A DNA stretch of 64,000 nucleotides from DASVTR01 sp036387475 (GCA_036387475.1 DASVTR010000012.1:186001-250000), one strand, 5' to 3'; shown: positions 8,816-18,048, numbered from the stretch's first letter. Numbers and translations are program-made. Notes: generated from the sequence alone by a model not told the origin.

Positions 8816-11791
8816 ATGCTTTCTCTCTCGCAATGTTTCATCTGTCAGGCTGCGGTGACGGCTGATGCGCGCGTGTGCGCCAATTGCGGAGCGCGGCTTG
8901 ATGAGACTCTCGCAGGGGAATTACGCAGCGTCGCTTACCTGCTGTCGGAGCTAGCGAGTTGGGAAGCGCAAGGATTGATTAACGTCGAAGAGGCCGCACG
9001 TTTGCGCCGTAGGTACGAGTCGCGGCGCGAAGAATTACGCGCGCAGGTCGCTTCAAACGCTGAGCAGGCGAAAGGCTTTGCGTCGCCCGTCGACGAAGCT
9101 TCGTCGCCGAACGCTTCCGATAGTTTAGCGCATGAAGCGCCGAGGCTAGCGGCAGGCAAGCGCGCGGCGGCGGCAGCAGGCACGACGAAGAGACGCGCGG
9201 AGCGGCGACCGTTGTTTGAGACGTTGGCCGATCCCTACACGCTGCGGCTGCTGCTCTATACGGGCGCGGCGATGCTCGTCGTCGGCATCGTCATCTGGCT
9301 GCGCGATGTGCTCTATCTGAAGTTGCAAGAGCCGCTGGTGCAGGCTGTGTTGCTCGTGTGCGGCACAATCGCGGTCACAATCATCGGGTGGGTGACGACG
9401 CTGCGCACGAGGCTGTTGCTGACGGGGCGTGCGCTGACGCTGATAGGCTCTGTGCTTGTGCCCGTCAACTTCTGGTTTCTGGTGCGCTCCGGCCTTATCA
9501 GCGACAACGGGCGTGCGTGGATGGTGTGTGCGCTGTGTGCTGCGCTCTACGCGGCGACGGCGGTGCTGCTGCGCGAGCGGCTCTATGTTTATCTGGCTTG
9601 CGCGGCGAGCATTGCTACCTTTTGGGCGCTGGTGTTTCGTTCGACGCCAGAAGCCTACGGCCTTTATGCGTTGACGTTGATGACGGCTTCGCTCGTCTTT
9701 CTACATCTCTCGCGGGTCTTTCCGCGCGCGTCGCGCCCGCTTGAGAAGGAAAGAGATGCAAGCGTTGCCGTAGAAGAAACGACTGATGATAAGAGTGCGA
9801 AGGATAACAAAGTAAAAGCGAAGGACGACAAAGTAGCGGAGCTATCCGGCAATAGTTACGAACTGTGGGGAAGGCCGCTGGTGCGCGTGGCGCTCTTTGG
9901 CGCGAGCGTTGCGGCGCTGCTCTACAGGCTGCTGCCGCAAGACTCATCGCTCTCGCTTTACGATGGAATCCTTCGTTTGCGCGCGAGCGATTACGATGCG
10001 TCGATCGCCATGCTGCTCTTTGTGGCGCTCGCTTGGGTCGCATGGTTCACAGCACGTTTCATCTACACGAAGCGCCGTGCAGTGCTTTACACGACGAGCG
10101 TGCTGGCGCTCGTGTGGACGGAGTTTCTGCTGTTTGACGGCCTGCGAGTGAGCGGGCAGATACGCCTGGCGGCGCTCGCGGCGACGGCGCTCATCGTGGC
10201 TTCCGCCACGCGCTTCGTGGCTGAGAGGATACTGGCGGAGGCGCTGCATAGAGCGAGCGCGATGGTGTTGACGCTGCTCTTGTTGATTGCAAGCATTATC
10301 GCGCTGCTCTTTCACATTGACGCGAGCGAGCTTGATGCGTCCTGGCGGCCCTCACTGTTCTTCGTGCTCCTTGCAACTATGCTGTTTGGCGCGCTGCGAC
10401 CGAGTCGTAATCATCAGCGCTCGATTTACGGTGCGGGACTGGCGACTGTCGCTGCACTAATACTAGTCGCGACGCTGTCGGATGCGCTGATGGCGGCGGG
10501 AGTATTGCCGGAATCCTGGCCCATCGCTGCGGGCGTGGTCGGCGCGGCTTTGCTGCTGCAATTGTTCTCTCTGCGATGGCTGCGGCCAACGTTGAAAGCA
10601 GCAACAGAGACAGCGAAAGCGGCAATAGAGGAAAGGAGAGCAGTAACGGAGAAGGCGGCGGCGGATGATAAAGGGACGCGTGTGCCTGTCGTCATGTTTA
10701 ATTCGCTGGACGCGGTGATTCGGTTGGTGACGGATAGCGCGGCGGTTGTCTGTGTGTCGCTGTGGCTGACTCGATTGCTCTTGTTCGCAGGTGAGGATGG
10801 ATGGAGCGCGGCGTTAGTGTTTCTGCTGGCGCTCGTCTACTGGATTGCGCGGGCGTTGCAGGGGCGGCGCGCGTTGTTTGTGTATTTGTCGAGCGCGCAC
10901 GCGGGCGCGTTTCTACTGGCGAAGCTCATCGCGCTGCACATTGAGGAGCGTTGGTTCGCGCTCTTTTTCGCGCTCGTGCTCTTTCCGTTGCTGTTTGCGC
11001 TTGGCCGCCTGGCGCGTGCGCGTGGTGCAGGGTGGGTGGCCGTCTCTGCTGGGAGGGGCGCGGCGGTGTTGGCGTTGCTGATTTCGCTGGCGCTGATAGT
11101 GCAAGCTGCGCCGTTGCTACAAACGGGGAATGAACTGTTGCTAGCACCTATGTTGACGGCGGGCGTGCTCTGTGCGGCGACGCTTGCGGCGAGTCTCTTT
11201 TCGGAGGGGCGTGAGCGTGTGGGATATTTTCGGGTGGGACTGGGCGCGGCGGTGTTGGCGTTCGTCCTGTTGGTATTGCGTGCGGGGTTTGACCCCATCA
11301 TAGACGTGGAGATGTACACGTCGCCGGTCGCAGTGTTGCTGCTGATTGTCTCGTACGTAATGATGCGGGGCGAGTGGGACGAGTACGCGCGTGATACGGG
11401 CTTGCTGATGTGGACGGGGGCGCTGCTGCTGTGCGGGCCGCTGTTGATACGCGCGCTGCAATTCCGTCTGCTGCTTGATTTGCCTGCGCAATGGAGAGAC
11501 ATGAGCGTGCTGGGCGTGTCGCTGGTGCTGGTGTTCTTCGGCGTGCTCGGCAGACTGCGTGCGCCGGTCATCATAGGCACAATCACGCTGCTGTTAGAAC
11601 TCGTGGCGCTGGCGCTGACGAGCGTGCGCTGGCTGCAAGTGCCGGTGTGGGTCTATCTGATTACGGCGGGGGTGCTGATAATCGTCGTCTGGGGCATCTT
11701 CGAGTATCGTCGTGAACAATTATTGCTGATGCGCCGACGCCTGCAAGAGCGCGGCGCGCAGGCGCGTGAGAGTTTCGAGCAGTGGAGCTAA
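8816..11791 (+). CDS. large polytopic membrane protein with N-terminal zinc ribbon
   Basis: 991 residues. The N-terminus holds a zinc ribbon with paired cysteines (C7-x2-C10 and C21-x2-C24), then a short helical region (ELASWEAQGLINVEEAARL) and a charged linker. From about residue 140 to the end there are many hydrophobic segments, probably more than twenty membrane helices, broken by Lys/Glu-rich loops (around residues 310-345 and 600-625). It ends in a basic cytoplasmic tail. The layout recalls DUF2157-type membrane proteins, but I cannot assign a function. No ribosome-binding site is evident because the gene starts at the edge of a repeat hairpin. Confidence 0.7.
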   Translation: MLSLSQCFICQAAVTADARVCANCGARLDETLAGELRSVAYLLSELASWEAQGLINVEEAARLRRRYESRREELRAQVASNAEQAKGFASPVDEASSPNASDSLAHEAPRLAAGKRAAAAAGTTKRRAERRPLFETLADPYTLRLLLYTGAAMLVVGIVIWLRDVLYLKLQEPLVQAVLLVCGTIAVTIIGWVTTLRTRLLLTGRALTLIGSVLVPVNFWFLVRSGLISDNGRAWMVCALCAALYAATAVLLRERLYVYLACAASIATFWALVFRSTPEAYGLYALTLMTASLVFLHLSRVFPRASRPLEKERDASVAVEETTDDKSAKDNKVKAKDDKVAELSGNSYELWGRPLVRVALFGASVAALLYRLLPQDSSLSLYDGILRLRASDYDASIAMLLFVALAWVAWFTARFIYTKRRAVLYTTSVLALVWTEFLLFDGLRVSGQIRLAALAATALIVASATRFVAERILAEALHRASAMVLTLLLLIASIIALLFHIDASELDASWRPSLFFVLLATMLFGALRPSRNHQRSIYGAGLATVAALILVATLSDALMAAGVLPESWPIAAGVVGAALLLQLFSLRWLRPTLKAATETAKAAIEERRAVTEKAAADDKGTRVPVVMFNSLDAVIRLVTDSAAVVCVSLWLTRLLLFAGEDGWSAALVFLLALVYWIARALQGRRALFVYLSSAHAGAFLLAKLIALHIEERWFALFFALVLFPLLFALGRLARARGAGWVAVSAGRGAAVLALLISLALIVQAAPLLQTGNELLLAPMLTAGVLCAATLAASLFSEGRERVGYFRVGLGAAVLAFVLLVLRAGFDPIIDVEMYTSPVAVLLLIVSYVMMRGEWDEYARDTGLLMWTGALLLCGPLLIRALQFRLLLDLPAQWRDMSVLGVSLVLVFFGVLGRLRAPVIIGTITLLLELVALALTSVRWLQVPVWVYLITAGVLIIVVWGIFEYRREQLLLMRRRLQERGAQARESFEQWS

Positions 11792-11792
11792 G

Positions 11793-11893
11793 AGCGATGA
11801 AGAAAACGATGAAGGAGGAACGATGAACGATGAACTGTTAAGAGCTTTTGTCTTTACTTCATCGTTCATCGTTCCGCGTTCATCGTTTTTTCT
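11793..11893. repeat. heptamer hairpin, family A (GAACGAT unit) copy 2
   Basis: GGAACGATGAACGATGAACTG followed by TTAAGAGC and a right arm TTCATCGTTCATCGTTC, almost the same as the copies at 6758, 20663 and 27945. It follows directly on the stop of the membrane protein gene. Confidence 0.8.
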
Positions 11894-11946
11894 TAACGGC
11901 GATTGTTATTATCCATCAGACGAAAGAGACGAAGGGGAATGATTCG

Positions 11947-12375
11947 ATGAAGCGTTGGCAGAGATGTGTGGCGATGATGTTGGCGGCGTTTGTGTTGTCG
12001 GCGGCGTTTGCAGAGGGCGGCGTGGGCGTTGCGGCAAAGGTGCGTGCGGACGAGCATTTCAGCGTCAGGGAATACAATCTCTTTCATGACGTGCTGCACC
12101 CTTTGCAGCACGAGGCGTTGCCGAAGAAGGATTTCAAAACAATTCGCGCACGCGCAGCAGAGTTGGTGACGAGAGGACGCGCGCTCGTACGCCTTGGCGT
12201 TCCGGCTGGCGTGCAGGAGACAGAAGCTTTCCGGCAGGAGCTTAAACAGTTTGAGAAGGCGCTGATGAAGTTCAGAACAGATGCGCGGAAGAAGTCGAAC
12301 GCGCGTTTGGAGCAGTCGTACAACGCCGTACACGATTCGTTCGAGATGCTGGCGAGCATGTTGCCGAGGAAGTAG
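11947..12375 (+). CDS. small secreted helical protein, function unknown
   Basis: 142 residues with a signal peptide (MKRWQRCVAMMLAAFVLSAA) and a mature region of charged helices. The sequence FSVREYNLFHDVLHPLQHEALPKKDFKTIR contains several histidines (H-D-V-L-H, Q-H) that might bind metal or haem, though no recognised motif is complete. The start is the ATG giving the signal peptide; longer in-frame starts run back into the repeat. It is followed by the 21-bp repeat array. I do not recognise the family. Confidence 0.65.
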   Translation: MKRWQRCVAMMLAAFVLSAAFAEGGVGVAAKVRADEHFSVREYNLFHDVLHPLQHEALPKKDFKTIRARAAELVTRGRALVRLGVPAGVQETEAFRQELKQFEKALMKFRTDARKKSNARLEQSYNAVHDSFEMLASMLPRK

Positions 12376-12455
12376 CCGAAGGCCACTGCCAAAATTCTCA
12401 GGACGCGTTGAGAGGCAGCCCCTAAGCACCAAGAGATGACCCCAACCCGCCGAGA

Positions 12456-13085
12456 GACGACTGTGATGCGCTCACAAATGAACGGGACACGCTCATAGAC
12501 GAACGCGACACGCGGATAGTCAACCGCGACACGCTCACAATCGACCGCCGCACGCTGACAATCGACCACCGCACGCGTGCAGGTGCTCTTTGCACGCGTG
12601 CAGGCCAGCGTCACGTCTTAAACGATGACGGTCGCAGGCTGACAGGCGAGCGTTGCAGGCTGATAGAATGAGCGTCGCACGCCTAAACATTGCCATTGCA
12701 CGCACATAATCGACCGTCGCAACCGTAGACATTATTATTGCACGCTCATAATCGACCCTAACATCAATATATTTAATGGTTGCACGCTTATAATCGACCC
12801 TTGCAAGCATATAATCGACCCTTGCATCATCATAATCGACCCTCGCAAGCGTATAATCGACTCTTGCACGAACAAAATCGACCCTCGCAAGACTAAAATC
12901 GACCCTAACAACACTAAAATCGACCCTAACAAGACCAAAATCGATCCTTGCACGCGCACAATCGGCCCTGGCATCGACATAATCGACCCTTGCATGAAGA
13001 TAATCGACCCTTGCACGGCTAAAATCGATGGTTGCACGGGGATAATCGAGCGTTGCAGGCCGGAAATCGAGCGTTACGGGGTTTG
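12456..13085. repeat. array of about 30 degenerate 21-bp tandem repeats
   Basis: The sequence divides into thirty 21-bp units. The right part (from about 12667) is best conserved, with consensus AATCGACCCTTGCA followed by seven variable bases that usually end in AT or AA. The left ten units are more degenerate (GACACGCTCATA-like) and are offset by a single base near 12666. Apart from that one shift I see no indel in 630 bases, although many positions have changed. Because 21 is a multiple of three, several frames stay open, giving heptapeptide repeats on both strands; none has a convincing start with a ribosome-binding site. It fills the gap between two secreted-protein genes. Confidence 0.85.
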
Positions 13086-13279
13086 AGTTGCTGGCGGGTG
13101 GCGTTGGAAAGTATTAGATTAAAACACGTTTATCTACGGATGTCGTCTAACTTAATACGATATGGTGTTGTCAAAAAGACCGCTCCCAGATGATTTGCCT
13201 GTAATCTCGCCAATCTCCCACGGCTACGGCCTACGGCATGGTAGTTGTAGGGTGTTGTTTGTGAAAGGGAGGTCAGGTA

Positions 13280-13837
13280 ATGAAAACAATTCAGATGAGA
13301 AACAAACTCGGAAGCGCGCTGCTGTCGCTCGCTATTTTATTTGGTATCGGGATAGCGTCGAACACCACTGCACAGGCACAGTGGGGTAACGACCAGTACA
13401 GCCGCCAGCAGCGGCAGTACGAGCGAGAACAGAGGCGTCGTCAACGCGAGATAGAACGTGAGCAAAGGCGTCGTGCGCGTGAAGCGCGTCGCAACAACGG
13501 TTACTACGGTAACAACGGCGGGTATTACGGCAACAACGGTGGTTACGGTAATAACGGCGGCTACTATGGCAACAATGGTCGCGGCAACGATGGTTACGGC
13601 AACTACGGCGGCTCGTTCCAGCTTCGCCAGACGGCCCTGAACGCGGGCGCGAACGAAGGCGTCAAGGAAGGCCGCAGAGACCGCGAGCGCGGCGAGCGCT
13701 TTGATTACACGGACGAGAGCGTCTATCGTGAAGCCACGAAGGATTACAGCTCACGTCTGGGTGACCGCGAAGCCTATCGCCGGTATTTCCGCGAAGCATT
13801 CGTCAACGGTTACACAGAAGGCTACAGGGGCTACTAA
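13280..13837 (+). CDS. secreted Arg-rich and Asn/Gly/Tyr-repeat protein
   Basis: 185 residues. A signal peptide (MKTIQMRNKLGSALLSLAIL, then TTAQAQ) is followed by an Arg/Glu/Gln-rich helix (REQRRRQREIEREQRRRAR), a low-complexity block of tandem NNGGYYG and NNGGYG units, and a C-terminal domain (LNAGANEGVKEGRRDRERGE to YRRYFREAFVNGYTEGYRGY). The C-terminal part resembles short exported proteins with a Y-R-x-x-F-R-x-x-F-x-x-G-Y pattern, but I know no function. A ribosome-binding site (GGGAGG) lies upstream of the ATG, and a terminator follows. Confidence 0.7.
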   Translation: MKTIQMRNKLGSALLSLAILFGIGIASNTTAQAQWGNDQYSRQQRQYEREQRRRQREIEREQRRRAREARRNNGYYGNNGGYYGNNGGYGNNGGYYGNNGRGNDGYGNYGGSFQLRQTALNAGANEGVKEGRRDRERGERFDYTDESVYREATKDYSSRLGDREAYRRYFREAFVNGYTEGYRGY

Positions 13838-13872
13838 GCCGCTTCCTGAGCAGTAACAACTAAAGACACGAA

Positions 13873-13916
13873 GGCGGGAGTGGGAGACTAAACGTTTCCC
13901 ACTCCCGCCTCTTTTT
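13873..13916 (+). terminator. rho-independent terminator
   Basis: Perfect 13-bp stem GGCGGGAGTGGGA / TCCCACTCCCGCC with a short loop, then CTTTTT. It lies just after the gene at 13280. Confidence 0.85.
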
Positions 13917-14022
13917 ACAAAGGGAAAAAGGGTAAAGGGTTAAGAGGGGAAAGGCAAATCGATTGAGTTACATCGCTCTCAAGCTCGTCTTCCTTTTACC
14001 CTCTTACCTCTTTTCCCCTTTC
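13917..14022. repeat. short-unit inverted repeat (GGGTAAA unit)
   Basis: Left arm of A/G units (GGGAAAAA, GGGTAAA, GGGTTAAGA, GGGGAAA), right arm of complementary CCTTTTACCC, TCTTACC and TCTTTTCCCC. It lies between convergent genes and has the same architecture as the other heptamer hairpins. Confidence 0.6.
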
Positions 14023-14024
14023 TT

Positions 14025-15689
14025 TTATTGTCCCGTCAATGCGCCCGGCAACTGATTGTCAACGCGTGGGCGCTCTTTCGCGTTGGCGATTTCCCACAGC
14101 GTCATGTAGATGGTGCGCGTTATCCTCTCCATCTTTTGATAGTCAATCTTCTCAGCTTCGTCATCGGGTCGGTGATAGTCTTCGTGTACGCCGTCGAAGT
14201 AGAAGATGATGGGGATGCCCTTCTGCGCGTAGTTGTAATGGTCAGAGCGGAAGAAGAAACGCTCAGGGTCAGCCGGGTCGTCGTACTTGTAATTTAAAGT
14301 GAGATTGAGATATGAGCGATTAACGCGCTCGCTCAATTCGCTAAGCTCTGTGCTCATCATCTTCGAGCCGATCACGTAGACCTCGTTCGGCCCCGTCAGA
14401 TTTCTGTTCGCAGCGTTGGTGTCTCCCTCCTGACGGCTTCTGCCAATCATGTCTATGTTGAGTTGGGTAACAATTGAAGAGAGCGGGACGGTCGGATACT
14501 GCACGAAGTATTTTGAACCCCACAAGCCTTTTTCTTCGCCGCAGTGCCAGACGAGCAGGACAGAGCGCCTGGGACGCGGGTTTGTCTTAGCCAGAGCTTC
14601 GGCCATCGCCAGCACGGCGGTCGTGCCTGAGCCGTCATCGTCCGCGCCGTTGTAAATAGCATCGCCGTTCACGGGAGCACCGATGCCGACGTGGTCGTAG
14701 TGCGCGCCGATGGCGACATACTCGTTCTTCAACACGGGGTCAGAGCCTTCAAAGATCGCCACGACGTTCTGCGTATTGATGGTGTCGGGCCTGGCGACGA
14801 GATTGAGACTCGCGCGCTTGTCCGCCCTCAACTCAAACGACGCAAGCGGGCTGCCCGCGCTGGCCGCATCGAAAACCTCTTCCGCAGAGTGCGCCTCGCC
14901 CTGAAAGAGCGCGGCGGCCATGCGCGGCGACATAATCATGCGCGCCATCTTATTCTCCGTGGCGCTAAACTTTTCGACGGTCGCCTGCGTGCGTTCCATG
15001 ACGCGCTGGCGAAAGGCGTTCCAGTTGGAGATGATTTGAAAATCCGGTATCGCAAAGAGCGCCCGCGCGCCGCGCTTCTGCGCGTGAGCCGCAGGGTCGT
15101 CCCAATCAACGCCGCGACGGCCCACCAGGTCTGTACGTTTCAATCCCTTCGGCAACCCGTCACCGCTGGCGATAACGACAATCTTATCCTTCACGTCCAT
15201 GCCCTGATACGGGTCTATGTTCTTAGACTTGATGTACCAGCCGTTGCCGCCATAGACGATTGGAGCGCTTAAGTTGACTGTGCCGCCGGGAGTGAACGCA
15301 ATGAAATCCTCGCCGGGCGCAAACTGCTGCCCGCCGATCTCTACGCGCGATTGAGACATATCCACGCGCTCGCGGCGGAGCGCGATTTTTTGAAAGAACG
15401 TCCCCGCATCACCCGCAGGCTTAAAGCCCCAACGCGAGAGATGCGTGGCGATAAACTTGGCCGTTATATCCAGCCCGCGCGAAGGCGTATCGCGTCCCTC
15501 CATCTCATCCGAGGCGATGAAGGTGAGATACGCCCTCAACTGTTCCGCCGTAATCTGCTCCGCACCATGGCGCGACGAAGTTGCCGCCGCCGTCGCCGTT
15601 GCCTTGCCGCCCTTTCGCTGCGCCAGCGCCGCAGGCAACGGCACACACAGCGAATAGAACAGCACAAATATAATGACGAATCTACGCAT
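14025..15689 (-). CDS. secreted M28 family zinc aminopeptidase
   Basis: 554 residues with a signal peptide (MRRFVIIFVLFYSLCVPLPAALAQ). The M28 metal ligands appear in order: IGAHYDHVG (His), NGADDDGSGTTAV (bridging Asp), HCGEEKGLWGS (catalytic Glu and ligand Glu), NIDMIGR (Asp) and FFRSDHYNYAQKGIP (His). A region of about 140 residues between the N-terminal segment and the catalytic domain is consistent with a PA domain. It probably removes N-terminal residues from peptides in the periplasm or outside the cell. It faces the gene at 13280 convergently and is separated from it by a terminator and a repeat. Confidence 0.9.
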   Translation of the reverse strand: MRRFVIIFVLFYSLCVPLPAALAQRKGGKATATAAATSSRHGAEQITAEQLRAYLTFIASDEMEGRDTPSRGLDITAKFIATHLSRWGFKPAGDAGTFFQKIALRRERVDMSQSRVEIGGQQFAPGEDFIAFTPGGTVNLSAPIVYGGNGWYIKSKNIDPYQGMDVKDKIVVIASGDGLPKGLKRTDLVGRRGVDWDDPAAHAQKRGARALFAIPDFQIISNWNAFRQRVMERTQATVEKFSATENKMARMIMSPRMAAALFQGEAHSAEEVFDAASAGSPLASFELRADKRASLNLVARPDTINTQNVVAIFEGSDPVLKNEYVAIGAHYDHVGIGAPVNGDAIYNGADDDGSGTTAVLAMAEALAKTNPRPRRSVLLVWHCGEEKGLWGSKYFVQYPTVPLSSIVTQLNIDMIGRSRQEGDTNAANRNLTGPNEVYVIGSKMMSTELSELSERVNRSYLNLTLNYKYDDPADPERFFFRSDHYNYAQKGIPIIFYFDGVHEDYHRPDDEAEKIDYQKMERITRTIYMTLWEIANAKERPRVDNQLPGALTGQ

Positions 15690-15805
15690 GTATCCTCCGG
15701 TAATCTTGATTTCTTATCTGTGGAGAGAATCTAACACAGTGCAGGCATTCGACAGTCGCTCACATCCCACACAGGTTGCCAGCGGATGAATTTTGATGCC
15801 CGACT

Positions 15806-15925
15806 TTAAGCTGATACGCAGAGAAGGAAAGTAAAGTTGCTTGTGTTGGGAGAGCCGCCGAAAGCTTCTATGACTTGAACGTGAATGTTCAGCACCTCTT
15901 GCTGGCGCAGAAACAGAAAAGGCAC
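15806..15925 (-). pseudogene. truncated Doc/Fic-type toxin remnant
   Basis: Begins with GTG four bases after the antitoxin stop codon, the usual arrangement in antitoxin-doc pairs. Its 39 codons include LRQQEVLNIHVQVIEAFGGS, which matches the N-terminal stretch of Doc-type toxins (E-V-L-x-I-H then G-G-S-P), and then break off into unrelated sequence and a stop. The Fic catalytic motif (HPFxxGNKR) is absent. So the toxin has lost its active region while the antitoxin is intact. Confidence 0.65.
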
Positions 15926-15929
15926 TCTT

Positions 15930-16169
15930 TCAGTCTGCTCCTTTAGCCAGTTCTTCGTAAGCGCTGTGGCGACGCTCAAATGTTGCTTTGGTCGCAGCCT
16001 CGATGGTTCGCGCGCGTTCCGCTTCATCCAGCGGTCGCAGAATCAAAGTTCGGTTGACGACGGAAAGATCAACTTCATCGCCGACGACCACGCCCAATTC
16101 TTCCAATAGCTCCTGCGGCAATTCCAGCGTCGCCGAATGTCCGACAGCCGTTATTCTTTGGCGAGACAT
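15930..16169 (-). CDS. AbrB/MazE-like antitoxin
   Basis: 79 residues. MSRQRITAVGHSATLELPQE and LLEELGVVVGDEVDLSVVN form a swapped-hairpin AbrB/SpoVT DNA-binding domain (L-P-x-E/Q, then V-G-D-E-V). The C-terminal helix (FERRHSAYEELAKGAD) would bind the toxin. It normally represses its own operon and neutralises a Doc-type toxin. Here the partner immediately downstream is truncated, so this is an orphan antitoxin. The start is supported by AGAAAGGAG just upstream on this strand. Confidence 0.8.
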   Translation of the reverse strand: MSRQRITAVGHSATLELPQELLEELGVVVGDEVDLSVVNRTLILRPLDEAERARTIEAATKATFERRHSAYEELAKGAD

Positions 16170-16243
16170 ACGCTACTCCTTTCTGAGAGATTGTACAGAC
16201 ATCATCAGAAACAAAGTCTGACTTTGTAAAGTGACACTCTATC

Positions 16244-17623
16244 TTATGCGTGCTGGACGGCCTGCACCAGCTTCGTCAGCGAATCCTTCGCGTCGCCATA
16301 GAGCATCCCCGTGGCGGGCTTGAAGAAGAGTGGATTCTCGATTCCGGCGAAGCCTTTGCCCTTGCCCCGCTTGAGCACTATGACAGAGCGTGCGCGGTCA
16401 ACTTCGAGAATCGGCATTCCGGCAATCGGGCTTTTCGGATTATCGCGCGCGTCCGGATTGACGACATCGTTTGCGCCGATGACGACCGCCACGTCCGTCG
16501 CCGGAAATTCAGGATTGATCTGTTCCAACTCATACAAAGACGAGTAAGGCACGTTGGCTTCCGCGAGCAGCACGTTCATGTGTCCGGGCATGCGGCCAGC
16601 AACGGGATGAATCGCATACTTGACGGCGACACCTTTCTGCTCAAGGATATTCGCCAGTTCGCGTACGATGTGCTGCGCCTGCGCCGTCGCCATCCCATAG
16701 CCGGGAACGAAGACGACCTGCTTGGCATAAGCGAGTTGGACTGCTACATCTTCTAGACTGACCTCGCGCATCGTGCCCTGCTCACCATCTGCTGCCGCCG
16801 TCTCGTCCGCAACGCTGCCAAACGCGCCGAACAGCACGTTTGTCATCGAACGATTCATCGCCCGGCACATCAAGACCGAGAGAATGAAGCCCGAAAAACC
16901 GTCGAGCGTGCCCGCGATGATGAGCACGTTATTGGAGAGCGCAAAGCCTGTCGCCGCTGCCGCCAGTCCCGCGTAAGAATTAAGGAGCGACATCACGACC
17001 GGCATGTCCGCCGCGCCAATCGGCATCACCAGGAGCACGCCGAAGACGAAAGCGAGGCCCGTCATCACGTAAAACGCGACCGCAGTCGTCGGCACGAAGA
17101 TGAGATAGATAAAGCACCCGATGGTTGTCGCCAGCAGCGTCATGTTAAAGACGTTCTGCCCCTTGTAGGTGACGGGCGTGCCGCGCACTAGGCCCTGCAA
17201 TTTGGCGAAGGCGACGAGGCTGCCCGTCGTCGTCAAAGCGCCGAGCATCACTTCAAAGCCGATGGCTCCCATCTTGAAGTGGCCCAACTCCGCGCCGTGA
17301 CGATAGTATTCCGAGATGCCGACGAGCGCTGCGGCGAACGCACCGAAGGCGTGCGAAAGCGCCGTGCGCTGCGGCATCGCCGTCATCGGAACCCAGTAGG
17401 CCATCGCCGCGCCAATGCCACCGCCGATAACAAGCCCCGCGATAATCCATTCGTAGCTGATAATCTCCTGATGGAGCAGCGTGCCGATGATTGCCAGCAG
17501 CATCCCCGTCTCCGCCAGGTGCATCCCGCGCTTGGCGGATTCGGGATGGCTCATCCCTTTCAATCCGAGAATGAAGAGGATTGAAGCCGCCAGGTAGGTG
17601 AACTCGATGAAGTAGTTCCTCAT
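16244..17623 (-). CDS. pntB: NAD(P) transhydrogenase subunit beta
   Basis: 459 residues. The first roughly 270 residues hold a series of membrane helices (YLAASILFILGLKGMSHPE at the start). The C-terminal NADP(H)-binding domain III shows VPGYGMATAQAQH, HPVAGRMPGHMNVLLAEA and VIGANDVVNP, all diagnostic. With PntA it couples proton re-entry across the inner membrane to hydride transfer from NADH to NADP+. Its ATG overlaps the pntAB stop (ATGA at 17620-17623), so translation is coupled within the pntAA-pntAB-pntB operon. Confidence 0.95.
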   Translation of the reverse strand: MRNYFIEFTYLAASILFILGLKGMSHPESAKRGMHLAETGMLLAIIGTLLHQEIISYEWIIAGLVIGGGIGAAMAYWVPMTAMPQRTALSHAFGAFAAALVGISEYYRHGAELGHFKMGAIGFEVMLGALTTTGSLVAFAKLQGLVRGTPVTYKGQNVFNMTLLATTIGCFIYLIFVPTTAVAFYVMTGLAFVFGVLLVMPIGAADMPVVMSLLNSYAGLAAAATGFALSNNVLIIAGTLDGFSGFILSVLMCRAMNRSMTNVLFGAFGSVADETAAADGEQGTMREVSLEDVAVQLAYAKQVVFVPGYGMATAQAQHIVRELANILEQKGVAVKYAIHPVAGRMPGHMNVLLAEANVPYSSLYELEQINPEFPATDVAVVIGANDVVNPDARDNPKSPIAGMPILEVDRARSVIVLKRGKGKGFAGIENPLFFKPATGMLYGDAKDSLTKLVQAVQHA

Positions 17624-17967
17624 GGCTTCAGTTGGCCCTTCTCCTTCGCCGCCAGTTCGCGATTCGCGTCCGACTTGACCTGCGGCTTGCGCTTAAACAT
17701 CTTGAGCATCCGGTCTGTAATCATGAATCCGCCGACGACGTTAATCGTCGCGCACGTGACAGCCGTAAAGCCGAGAATAGTGCTGATGCGGTTGTACTGC
17801 GCCCCGGCGGTCACGATTGAGCCGACCAGCGAGATGCCCGAGATGGCGTTCGTCGCAGACATCAAAGGCGTGTGCAGAAGCGGCGGCACGCGCGAGATGA
17901 CCTGATAGCCTAGAAAGGCCGCGAGCGCGAAGACGTAGAGCGCGGCAATGAGTGTTTCCGATTTCAA
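17620..17967 (-). CDS. pntAB: NAD(P) transhydrogenase subunit alpha part 2 (membrane)
   Basis: 115 residues with three to four hydrophobic helices. LIAALYVFALAAFLGYQVIS, PLMSATNAISGISLVGSI and VGGFMITDRMLKMFKRK are typical of the small membrane piece of the alpha subunit. In organisms with three-gene transhydrogenases the alpha subunit is split, as here. It forms part of the proton channel with PntB. The gene lies 81 bp after pntAA and overlaps pntB by four bases. Confidence 0.93.
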   Translation of the reverse strand: MKSETLIAALYVFALAAFLGYQVISRVPPLLHTPLMSATNAISGISLVGSIVTAGAQYNRISTILGFTAVTCATINVVGGFMITDRMLKMFKRKPQVKSDANRELAAKEKGQLKP

Positions 17968-18048
17968 GAATTGATTCCTCCCTTAAACATCAACCTCGCC
18001 TTCAGCAATTCGTATGACCAGTAGCAGCCACTTATCAAGCCTTGCGCG

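Noticed and set aside
12735..13037. 100-codon minus-strand frame of GSILVLL-type heptapeptide repeats within the 21-bp array
   Set aside because: Open because 21 is a multiple of three, as are other frames on both strands. No ribosome-binding site and no flanking domain.
12456..13085. The 21-bp array as a CRISPR
   Set aside because: The conserved core is only about 14 bases and the variable part seven, far below CRISPR repeat and spacer sizes. No cas genes nearby.
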